From NCBI GenBank assembly GCA_013152625.1, contig JAADFY010000075.1, positions 1 through 6,874 on the forward strand: a DNA stretch of 6,874 nt. The letters are read 5' to 3'. Both the position numbers and the translations under genes were made by a program. Origin of the DNA: Alphaproteobacteria bacterium (GTDB taxonomy: Bacteria; Pseudomonadota; Alphaproteobacteria; Rhizobiales; Devosiaceae). A model generated the notes under the pieces. That model was not told where the DNA came from. It saw only the letters and a list, made by a program, of their open reading frames with translations, and did no database searches. Shown one piece after another: positions 1 to 5,527 of the stretch; position 1 is the stretch's first letter, and each line of letters begins with the position of its first letter.

Positions 1-67
1 ATTGCCAGTGCCGGGTGCATTTGCTTTATGCTATTGCCAGAATGCGAATCCCCCATCCGGGGCGGGC

Positions 68-72
68 GGAGG
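68..72 (+). promoter_or_regulatory. Shine-Dalgarno site for tdk
   Basis: GGAGG lies ten bases before the ATG at 83. It decides the start: the frame is open further upstream to a TTG at position 2, but that stretch encodes nothing resembling thymidine kinase, and the conserved protein begins right after the ATG at 83. A weak promoter-like pair (TTGCCA at 2-7, TATGCT at 27-32, 19-base spacer) lies upstream, but it is too poor to call. Confidence 0.7.
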
Positions 73-82
73 CGACAAGCTA

Positions 83-772
83 ATGGCCAAACTCTATTTC
101 TCATATGCAGCAATGAATGCGGGGAAATCCACCATCCTGTTGCAGGCCGCCCATAATTACCAGGAACGGGGCATGCAGACCCTGCTGTATACCTCTTCGC
201 TTTATGCCCAAATGGACAATCGATCCATTTGTTCCCGGATCGGGCTGACCGCCGCCGCCGAACTCTACGACCGCAATGATGATTTGTTCGAGCAGATCAA
301 ACAAGGCTCCGAGCGCGGCCCGCTGCATTGCATATTTGTCGATGAAGCCCAATTCCTGACCAAAGCCCAGGTCTGGCAGCTTGCCCGGGTTACCGACCGT
401 CTGGGTCTGCCGGTCATGTGCTATGGTTTGCGCACCGATTTTGTCGGCAATCTGTTTGAGGGATCGCGTGAGTTGCTGGCAATAGCCGATGTGCTGCGCG
501 AAGTTCGAACCATTTGCGAATGCGGTTCCAAGGCGACCATGGTGGCGCGCATGGACGAGGCCGGCAATATTCTTACACAGGGCGATCAGGTGGCCATCGG
601 CAAATCAGTTTATACTTCCTTGTGCCGAAAGCACTGGGAAGAATATACCGGCCGCTGGCCCTGCGCCAATGGCGACAGCCCGAAATTTGGATTTAATGAC
701 ACCCCGGGCGGGAACGAAAATACCGGGGGAGACGACGCCCGTCCCGATAACCGCGGAGTTGCCGCCCAATGA
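83..772 (+). CDS. tdk: Thymidine kinase (type II, TK1-like)
   Basis: This cytosolic salvage enzyme transfers the ATP gamma-phosphate to thymidine, making dTMP. The 229-residue product has a Walker A loop at residues 9-16 (AAMNAGKS) and a DEAQ motif at 87-90, whose Glu89 matches the catalytic base of the family. The nucleoside-binding YGLRTDF segment is at 114-120. A zinc site fits Cys145, Cys147, Cys181 and His184 (CECG and CRKH motifs). All key residues of the bacterial family are present, so it should be active. It is about 25-30 residues longer than usual; the extra C-terminal tail (about 197-229) is rich in Gly, Asn and Asp and looks disordered. The start at 83 follows a GGAGG. The stop codon overlaps the start of the thioesterase gene (ATGA), which suggests translational coupling. 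Confidence 0.96.
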   Translation: MAKLYFSYAAMNAGKSTILLQAAHNYQERGMQTLLYTSSLYAQMDNRSICSRIGLTAAAELYDRNDDLFEQIKQGSERGPLHCIFVDEAQFLTKAQVWQLARVTDRLGLPVMCYGLRTDFVGNLFEGSRELLAIADVLREVRTICECGSKATMVARMDEAGNILTQGDQVAIGKSVYTSLCRKHWEEYTGRWPCANGDSPKFGFNDTPGGNENTGGDDARPDNRGVAAQ

Positions 773-1197
773 GCCAGAACCCCAGTGATAGCGATGATGG
801 CCCCAAGGGCGCCCTGACCGTGCGCACCCTGGCCATGCCAGCCGACACCAACCCCGCAGGGGATATTTTTGGCGGCTGGGTGATGAGCCAGATGGATATT
901 GCCGGCTCCATTGCCGCCGTGGAACGGGCCGAGGGGCGCGTGGCCACCGTGGCGGTCGAAGCCATGAGTTTTATCGCCCCGGTCAAGGTGGGCGATGTGC
1001 TGTGCGTTTATTGCGTGATCGAGCGGGTGGGCAAATCGTCAATCTGTGTGGGGATCGAGGCCTGGGCCCGGCGCAACCGGTTTGCCAACCGGGTCAAGGT
1101 GACCGACGGGCACTTTATCTATGTGGCGCTGGACGATGAAGGCGCGCCACGAGCAGTTGTTACCGAGCCGGGGTCCGTCAAACCTGCTTCCACTTGA
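769..1197 (+). CDS. yciA: Acyl-CoA thioesterase, YciA-type hotdog fold
   Basis: A 142-residue single-hotdog protein that should hydrolyse acyl-CoA thioesters to free acid and CoA in the cytosol. Residues 18-46 carry the family signature: an RTLAMPADTN stretch, then GDIFGGWVMSQMD, with Asn28 and Asp43 in the positions of the conserved active-site residues. The strands that follow (VEAMSFIAPVKVGD, residues 63-76) also match YciA. Length is normal for the family, which forms trimers of dimers. It starts inside the tdk stop codon (ATGA), so it is probably translated by coupling with tdk. Its last 20 bases overlap the 3' end of the opposing thioredoxin-like gene. Natural substrates cannot be read from sequence; relatives act on a broad range of CoA esters. 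The symbol is given by family resemblance. Confidence 0.92.
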   Translation: MSQNPSDSDDGPKGALTVRTLAMPADTNPAGDIFGGWVMSQMDIAGSIAAVERAEGRVATVAVEAMSFIAPVKVGDVLCVYCVIERVGKSSICVGIEAWARRNRFANRVKVTDGHFIYVALDDEGAPRAVVTEPGSVKPAST

Positions 1198-1732
1198 TCG
1201 AGCAGCCCACCGAGGCGGGCTGATCTTTCGGCCCGTGGCCGGTGGCAGCGATTTCACCCATAGCCTCGACCAGATCGCGCCGTGCATCGGCTGGCGGCTC
1301 GCTGGTGCGCCCCTCGTCCAACCGACCGCGATATTCGATGGTGCCGGCTTTTGAAATTCCGAAAAAATCCGGCGTGCACATGGCGTCATAGGCCCGGGCG
1401 ACAGATTGGCTTTCATCGTGCAGATAGGGGAATGTAAACCTGCGTTCGCGGGCAAACCGGCCCATATTTTCAAACGAATCTTCGGGGTAGTGATCGGCAT
1501 CATTGGCGCAAATGGCTACAAAACCGACCCCCTTCGCCCGCAACGTGTCGGCATCGGCAACCAGCCGGTCGGTGATCGCTTTGACATACGGGCAATGGTT
1601 GCAAATGAACACCACCACCAGCCCGTTGGTGCCCATCAGATCAGAAAAGCTCCAGTTCCGGCCATCGGTGCCCGGCAGATCAATATCCGGCGCCTTGCCG
1701 CCAAGTTCCGGTTCGCTGGGGGTTATCGGCAT
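1178..1732 (-). CDS. Thioredoxin-fold / peroxiredoxin-like redox protein
   Basis: A 184-residue protein of the AhpC/TSA-redoxin superfamily. The N-terminal part (about 11-35) resembles a redoxin entry strand. Residues 40-50 contain VFICNHCPYVK, with a CxxC pair at Cys44 and Cys47 at the thioredoxin active-site position. CTPD at 119-122 supplies the cis-proline region. A third conserved feature is GCSIKWK near the C-terminus (Cys177). The pattern fits the uncharacterised PRX_like1-type thioredoxin proteins common in proteobacteria; the reductant and substrate are unknown. No signal peptide is visible, so it is probably cytosolic. The start at 1732 has GGAG eight bases upstream (complement of 1741-1744). 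It lies 37 bases downstream of the VWA gene on the same strand, so the two may be co-transcribed. Its 3' end overlaps the thioesterase gene by 20 bases. Confidence 0.9.
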   Translation of the reverse strand: MPITPSEPELGGKAPDIDLPGTDGRNWSFSDLMGTNGLVVVFICNHCPYVKAITDRLVADADTLRAKGVGFVAICANDADHYPEDSFENMGRFARERRFTFPYLHDESQSVARAYDAMCTPDFFGISKAGTIEYRGRLDEGRTSEPPADARRDLVEAMGEIAATGHGPKDQPASVGCSIKWKQV

Positions 1733-1769
1733 GGGTTAAGCTCCGGGTTCATGTTCGTGCACATGGCGG

Positions 1770-3851
1770 TTACCTTACACTGATCGGCGTTTCGGCCAGC
1801 ACGGCTTTGTTGTCGACGTTATAGTATCTCAGGGTATAGCTTCCCGGGGCGTCCGGTGCTGTCATTTCAAGGGTTTTTGCCCCAGGGTCACCTCTGGCCA
1901 GCCGCACACTGGATACTACTTTTCCTGTCTCGAGAGCAAAAAACTCAACCGCGTCGCGGCGGGCACCGGGCCCGGCCCACGTTACTGCAAACCGTTCCCC
2001 CGCCGTCACCGTGGCCGGCCCGACAACCGAGACGTTCATGGCCTCGACCACAAAGGGTCGGGTGGCCAGAACTTCGCCGCCATCACCACTGTAATAGCGC
2101 AGTTCATACGGCCCCGGCACCACCGGTACCCGCATGGTGACCGTCCGGGCGGCCATATCGCCGTTCAAGATCCTTAAGGCAAAAAACACCTTGCCAGCCG
2201 CCGGGTCATAAATCTGAATGGCATCGCGTCGGGCACCGGGACCCGCCCAGACTGCGGTAATGTCCTGGGCCATGAGGACACTGGCCGGCGCCTCAAGCGA
2301 CACCGGGACCGCTACAACCTCGATCAGCCGGGTGGCCAGCACCGCATTGTTGGTCCGATTCATGTAGCGCAACTCATAGGTGCCCGGCGCCACCGGAGCG
2401 ACCAGATCGACGGTTCGATTGGCAAAGTCGCCATTGACCAGCCGCTTGGCGGCAAACGCGTTGCCATTGAGATCGTAGATTTCAACATAGTCGGTTCTTG
2501 AACCCGGTCCGACCCATGCAATGTCAAACGTGGCGCCAATGGCCACTTCGGCGGCGGCACCCAGGGACGTGACCGCTTCAAGCACTTCGATCTCCCGACT
2601 GGCCAGCACCTCCCGGCCATCGCCGCTCCAGTATTGCAGCCGGTAAAAACCCGGTTGGGCGGGGGCTTCCAGCGTTAACCGGTTGTTAACGAAATCATCA
2701 TTGACCAGTCGCTTACCGCGCAAAATTTCGCCCTCGCCGGGTGCCCCGCGCGGATCAACAATCTGGATTGTATCGCGGCGGGCGCCGGGCCCGGCCCAAA
2801 TCGTTGTGAAGGGCCGCCCGATTTCCACCGTGGCCGGCGCTTCCAGCCAGACGGGTGCGTCGATCACCTCGATGGCGCGGCTGGCCAAAACAATACGCTG
2901 GTCGCGCCAGACATATTGCAGCTCGTAAGTGCCGGGATTGACCGGGGCGATGGTGATTACCGTTTGCGCCGCTATGTCGCCGTTGGACAGGCGGCGGTAC
3001 GTCAGGGGCTGGCGGCTTTCTTCCGGAACCAGCGGATTGACCAGAACGATGGCGTCTTTTTGTTCGCCCGGCCCGTTCCAACTGGTCACGAACGGCTGGC
3101 CGATCTCAACACTGTCGGGCGCATCGATTGAGGCCTGGGGCAGAACAACCGGTTCCGGTTCGGGCTCGTCGGGCGTGGCGGTGGATATTTCTTCCAAAGG
3201 CTGGCTTAAGGCATCCGCCAGCCCGGCGGCATCGTTGGCGGCCAGATAGAGCCCGCCGGTTTCCTCGGCCAGGCAGATGAGTTGCTGGCCTTCCTGAGCC
3301 GAAAGACCAAACCCCACCACATTGATCTGAAAATCGACGCCCGCCGCTTCAAGATCCTGCGCCGCCTTGCATATATCGACCCCGCAGGTTTCAATTCCAT
3401 CGGTGATCAGAATAACCGTTGCCGGCTCTTGAGTATAACGCAGGATCTCTGCCGCCTGCCGGACGGAGGCCGCCAGCGGCGTTTTGCCCAATGGGGTGAT
3501 CTTTTCTGCGGCCTGCCCGATCGCCGCCGACATGCCCGCCGCCGGCTCAACGATCAGTTCTATGTCGCCGCAGTCCCCCTCCCGGCGGTGACCATAGGCC
3601 ATCAAGCCCAGTTCCACCGACGCATCCACATCTCCCAGCACCTCTGAAAGCACCCGCCGGGCAATGGTAATCTTGGCTTCCCCATCGATTTGTCCCCACA
3701 TGGAGCCGGACCCGTCCAACACGATCATCGCTTTTTTCTGGGCGATGGCCCCCGGTGCCGCCAGGGCCCCGAGCAGTCCCGCAAACGATGCCGACAGCAA
3801 CAGTGCGTAAGGTTTCAAACCGTTTCTCGGACGCCTGGAAGCGAATTTCAT
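1770..3851 (-). CDS. Exported VWA-domain protein with five Ig-like repeats
   Basis: Read from the ATG at 3851, the product has 693 residues. Residues 1-37 form a signal peptide (Arg/Lys-rich start, hydrophobic core, AIA before Gln38), so it should be exported. Residues 38 to about 217 are a von Willebrand factor A domain with a complete metal-binding MIDAS: Asp46-x-Ser48-x-Ser50, Thr124 and Asp151 (ITDG). All four cysteines (94, 156, 161, 193) are in this domain and could form two disulphides. An acidic, proline-rich linker (226-239) leads to five repeats of about 90 residues at 240-333, 334-426, 427-516, 517-606 and 607-693. The VWA part resembles a known alphaproteobacterial group of exported VWA proteins; the ligand is unknown, and adhesion or envelope protein binding is inferred. 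In-frame starts also exist at 3866 (ATG) and 3890 (TTG). 3851 was chosen because it gives a compact signal peptide and has GGGA nine bases upstream. Confidence 0.88.
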   Translation of the reverse strand: MKFASRRPRNGLKPYALLLSASFAGLLGALAAPGAIAQKKAMIVLDGSGSMWGQIDGEAKITIARRVLSEVLGDVDASVELGLMAYGHRREGDCGDIELIVEPAAGMSAAIGQAAEKITPLGKTPLAASVRQAAEILRYTQEPATVILITDGIETCGVDICKAAQDLEAAGVDFQINVVGFGLSAQEGQQLICLAEETGGLYLAANDAAGLADALSQPLEEISTATPDEPEPEPVVLPQASIDAPDSVEIGQPFVTSWNGPGEQKDAIVLVNPLVPEESRQPLTYRRLSNGDIAAQTVITIAPVNPGTYELQYVWRDQRIVLASRAIEVIDAPVWLEAPATVEIGRPFTTIWAGPGARRDTIQIVDPRGAPGEGEILRGKRLVNDDFVNNRLTLEAPAQPGFYRLQYWSGDGREVLASREIEVLEAVTSLGAAAEVAIGATFDIAWVGPGSRTDYVEIYDLNGNAFAAKRLVNGDFANRTVDLVAPVAPGTYELRYMNRTNNAVLATRLIEVVAVPVSLEAPASVLMAQDITAVWAGPGARRDAIQIYDPAAGKVFFALRILNGDMAARTVTMRVPVVPGPYELRYYSGDGGEVLATRPFVVEAMNVSVVGPATVTAGERFAVTWAGPGARRDAVEFFALETGKVVSSVRLARGDPGAKTLEMTAPDAPGSYTLRYYNVDNKAVLAETPISVR
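1773..3134 (-). repeat. Five tandem Ig-like repeats within the VWA gene
   Basis: The 3' two-thirds of the VWA gene encodes five consecutive units, in gene order at about 3134-2853, 2852-2574, 2573-2304, 2303-2034 and 2033-1773 (94, 93, 90, 90 and 87 codons). Each has a hydrophobic opening strand followed by a P-x-[ST]-V type turn. A W-x-GPG-x-x-x-D motif comes next (WAGPGARRD in units 2, 4 and 5), then R-L-x-[NR]-[GD]-D, a P-x-x-PG-x-Y-x-L-[RQ]-Y strand and a V-L-A-[ST/E]-R type ending. This is the pattern of a beta-sandwich repeated in tandem. The units are clearly diverged, so they are not a recent expansion, although the GPGARRD core is similar at DNA level in three of them. Confidence 0.85.
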
Positions 3852-3878
3852 GGCAACTGTTCCCATAATTTTGCTTGA

Positions 3879-3963
3879 GTAATTTGACAATTAAGCACAA
3901 CTTGAATGAAGGGACAAAGCTGGTAATTTGACGCAATAGCTGACCCGGCGGACAAACTTGAAT
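3879..3963. repeat. Two pairs of short direct repeats in a divergent control region
   Basis: The region 3852-4062 separates the divergent VWA and SH3b/crystallin genes and is clearly AT-richer than the surrounding genes. GTAATTTGAC occurs at 3879-3888 and 3923-3932 (44 bases apart). AACTTGAAT occurs at 3899-3907 and 3955-3963 (56 bases apart). The order A-B-A-B suggests paired sites for a regulator, or an old partial duplication. No clear plus-strand promoter was found; a TTGGCA at 3969-3974 lacks a good partner. Confidence 0.4.
3889..3917 (-). promoter_or_regulatory. Candidate promoter of the VWA gene
   Basis: On the minus strand, TTGTCC (complement of 3912-3917) and TTAATT (complement of 3889-3894) are separated by exactly 17 bases, a sigma70-like arrangement with four and three matches to consensus. 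Transcription would begin near 3882, leaving about 30 bases before the ATG at 3851. If this is right, the TTG at 3890 lies upstream of the transcript start and cannot be the start codon. The match is modest. Confidence 0.3.
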
Positions 3964-4062
3964 ATTGATTGGCAATACGATGACTGGCCTGTTCAGATAA
4001 CATTCAGGGGGGCGGTGCTTATTTGGCGTCCGTGCAATGCAAACGAATGAGGGAGACCCAAT

Positions 4063-4734
4063 ATGAATATTCAGAAGATCGTTAGTACCGGAGCCGCGGC
4101 CACTCTGGCCGTGCTGATGGCCGCCCCGGCAGCCCTGGCCCAGAATGCCGAGGCCACGGCCAATGTAAATGTGCGTTCCGGACCCAGTGTCGGGTTTGCT
4201 GTTGTCAGCAGCCTTTCGACCGGTCAGGACGTAACGATAATTGAATGTAACCCGGCCGCCACCTGGTGTTTCGTTGAAAAAACCGGCACCGACGGTTGGG
4301 TTTCGGCCAACTTCCTGCAGCCCCTTGGTGGCGGCGGTGGCGGTGGCGGTGGCGGCGGCGGTGGCGGTGGCGGTGGCGGTGGCGGCATGACAGCCGGTGA
4401 AGCCCTTGCTCTTGGAATTTTTGGCGGGATCGCCGGCGCTGTTATTGACAGTATTGCGCCCCCTCCTCCCCCTCCTCTGGTTGCCGAAGTGTGCTTTTAC
4501 AAAGGCATTAACTATGGCGGATCCAGCTTTTGCGTACCGGCGGGCACCAATGACCCCAACCTGCCCGCGGCATGGAACAACAAGATCTCGTCCTTTCAGC
4601 TGATCAACGGTGCACGGGTCCGTATTTGCCGCAACTTCGGCTATGCTGGCGGGTGCCAGGTCCGGAACTCCTCCGACCCTTCCCTCGGTGTGGGCATGAA
4701 CAACAAAGTCAGCTCCTATAAAGCGCTTAACTGA
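4063..4734 (+). CDS. Exported SH3b - polyglycine - beta/gamma-crystallin protein
   Basis: This 223-residue product starts with a signal peptide (1-26, ending ALA before Gln27), so it acts outside the cytoplasm. Residues 28-87 are a bacterial SH3 domain (VNVRSGPS start, GWVSANFL end), a fold often used to bind cell wall or protein. Twenty glycines follow (89-108), then a hydrophobic Gly/Ala-rich segment (about 114-132) that could be a membrane helix or glycine-zipper, and six prolines (133-138). Residues 142-223 are a beta/gamma-crystallin domain with two motif copies, NNKISS (172-177) and NNKVSS (213-218). Each matches the family's Ca2+-binding pattern [ND][ND]xx[ST]S. Six cysteines (62, 69, 144, 157, 189, 198) allow three disulphides, fitting an oxidising compartment. 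GAGGGAG at 4049-4055 sits seven bases before the ATG. It is divergent from the VWA gene and is followed by a terminator, so it is probably transcribed alone. Its function is unknown. Confidence 0.88.
   Translation: MNIQKIVSTGAAATLAVLMAAPAALAQNAEATANVNVRSGPSVGFAVVSSLSTGQDVTIIECNPAATWCFVEKTGTDGWVSANFLQPLGGGGGGGGGGGGGGGGGGGGMTAGEALALGIFGGIAGAVIDSIAPPPPPPLVAEVCFYKGINYGGSSFCVPAGTNDPNLPAAWNNKISSFQLINGARVRICRNFGYAGGCQVRNSSDPSLGVGMNNKVSSYKALN
4327..4386 (+). repeat. GGY trinucleotide tract encoding 20 glycines
   Basis: Twenty uninterrupted glycine codons, only GGC and GGT in mixed order, form a simple-sequence repeat inside the SH3b/crystallin gene. Because the unit is three bases, slippage would change linker length without a frameshift. 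The tract joins the SH3b domain to the hydrophobic segment. Confidence 0.95.
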
Positions 4735-4740
4735 TCCAAT

Positions 4741-4762
4741 CGGGCGGCCAGACGGTCGCCCG
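4741..4762. other. Hairpin after the SH3b/crystallin gene
   Basis: An inverted repeat of nine pairs, CGGGCGGCC against GGTCGCCCG with one G-T pair and a four-base loop (4750-4753), begins six bases after the stop codon. It has no T tract, so on its own it is not an intrinsic terminator. It may protect the mRNA 3' end or assist the terminator just downstream. Confidence 0.5.
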
Positions 4763-4777
4763 GCTGACCTCCCAGAA

Positions 4778-4811
4778 CGCCGTCCCGGTACCCCCGGGGC
4801 GGTGTTTTTTT
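4778..4811 (+). terminator. Intrinsic terminator of the SH3b/crystallin gene
   Basis: A GC-rich stem of eleven pairs (4778-4788 with 4794-4804, two of them G-T) closes a five-base loop and is followed directly by seven T residues (4805-4811). It lies 44 bases after the stop codon and points towards the convergent channel gene, whose coding region ends at 4840. In the opposite direction there is no T tract after the stem, so it should act on the plus strand only. Confidence 0.9.
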
Positions 4812-4839
4812 ATCCGCTGCACGCAAAACGAGGTCCCGC

Positions 4840-5301
4840 TCAGTCGCCCGCTCTTTCCGCCCGCGAGCGTTTGTGCAGGCCCCAGAATTTCTGCATGGCC
4901 AGAAAGGTGAAGGAGGCTGACCAGCCGATCAGCACCAGGCCGAACAGGGATTCCACCGCCGCCACCAGCCGCAATGGTCCGGTGGGGATTATGTCGCCAA
5001 TCCCGAGGGTGGTGTAGGTGGCGGCCGAAAAGTAGAAATAGTCCAGCCACTTCCCCTCAGACAGCCCGGTCAAAGCGCCAAAACCGTCATTGCCGTCCAG
5101 TAGCCCGTATCCGACCGCAAACAGGCCGATTTCGAGCAGATGGGCAATCGTGACCGCGCCGAGCACCACCAGAAGCCGACTTCGGGGCGGCAGGCGCATG
5201 TTTGGCATTGCCTCCGACACCACCCGCAGCACTTCATAGTGAATATAAAGGCTGGCGGTTACCACAGCCACGGTCAGGACGAGAACAGTTCCCAGGGGCA
5301 T
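4840..5301 (-). CDS. Small potassium-channel-family membrane protein
   Basis: A 153-residue inner-membrane protein of the two-helix pore (Ion_trans_2) type, expected to work as a tetramer that passes K+. There is a hydrophobic N-terminal helix (about 3-21), a second helix (about 42-65), a pore helix (about 84-96), the selectivity filter TTLGIGD at 97-103 and an inner helix (about 109-135). The filter has Ile101 where most K+ channels have Tyr or Phe (GYG/GFG), so selectivity is likely but not certain. The C-terminal tail is short and basic (about 140-153); no RCK or cyclic-nucleotide domain is present, so gating is unknown. The start at 5301 has AAGGA eight bases upstream (complement of 5310-5314). 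It is convergent with the SH3b/crystallin gene and divergent from uvrB, so it is probably its own transcription unit. Confidence 0.87.
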   Translation of the reverse strand: MPLGTVLVLTVAVVTASLYIHYEVLRVVSEAMPNMRLPPRSRLLVVLGAVTIAHLLEIGLFAVGYGLLDGNDGFGALTGLSEGKWLDYFYFSAATYTTLGIGDIIPTGPLRLVAAVESLFGLVLIGWSASFTFLAMQKFWGLHKRSRAERAGD

Positions 5302-5457
5302 AGCGGGGTTCCTTTTTGCATCAAGTCGCAGGTTCCATGAAGACAGGATCCGGTTAAGATCGCCCTTTAGGTCACGAGATTGTCGCCCGATATTGCACGG
5401 GCACAGGCTGCCGATGGGGGCGACACGGGACCCGGGGCCGAGCCCCCCCGATCATCG

Positions 5458-5472
5458 GTTCCCTATTCGTTC
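5458..5472 (+). promoter_or_regulatory. LexA (SOS) box upstream of uvrB
   Basis: GTTC at 5458-5461 and GTTC at 5469-5472 are separated by exactly seven bases. This direct repeat, GTTC-N7-GTTC, is the LexA operator known from alphaproteobacteria, and uvrB is a classic LexA-regulated gene. The box ends 55 bases before the ATG at 5528, where a promoter would be expected. A TTAAGA at 5481-5486 just downstream could be a -10 element. Overlapping its left edge is a short inverted repeat, CCGAT-C-ATCGG (5448-5458), of unknown meaning. The rest of the 5302-5527 gap shows only GC-rich sequence with a weak hairpin at 5434-5446. Confidence 0.8.
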
Positions 5473-5527
5473 TCTGCGTGTTAAGAAATCCTGGCCTGAC
5501 CGTTGCAACAAAATGACCCCCAGCCCC

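Noticed and set aside
2..82. Upstream extension of the tdk frame to a TTG at position 2
   Set aside because: The 27 codons show no thymidine kinase similarity, while GGAGG at 68-72 and the conserved N-terminus mark the ATG at 83.
1203..1222. CAGCCC/GGGCTG hairpin followed by ATCTTT just after the thioesterase stop, as a terminator
   Set aside because: The stem is only six pairs with a large loop, the T run is short and it lies inside the opposing coding region; too weak to call.
1039..1503. 154-codon open frame on the minus strand
   Set aside because: It overlaps the thioesterase and redox genes in another frame and has no recognisable motif or ribosome site.
3884..3889. Perfect TTGACA as a plus-strand -35 box
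   Set aside because: No plausible -10 sequence follows at 16-18 bases, and it lies about 175 bases before the gene it would serve.
3852..3890. Longer VWA start at TTG 3890 or ATG 3866
   Set aside because: The TTG falls within a candidate promoter, and both longer forms add residues before an otherwise compact signal peptide. ATG 3866 remains possible.
5434..5446. GC-rich hairpin GGGGC-CGA-GCCCC between the channel gene and uvrB
   Set aside because: Only five pairs with no T tract, lying between divergent genes where no terminator is needed; likely chance in G/C runs.
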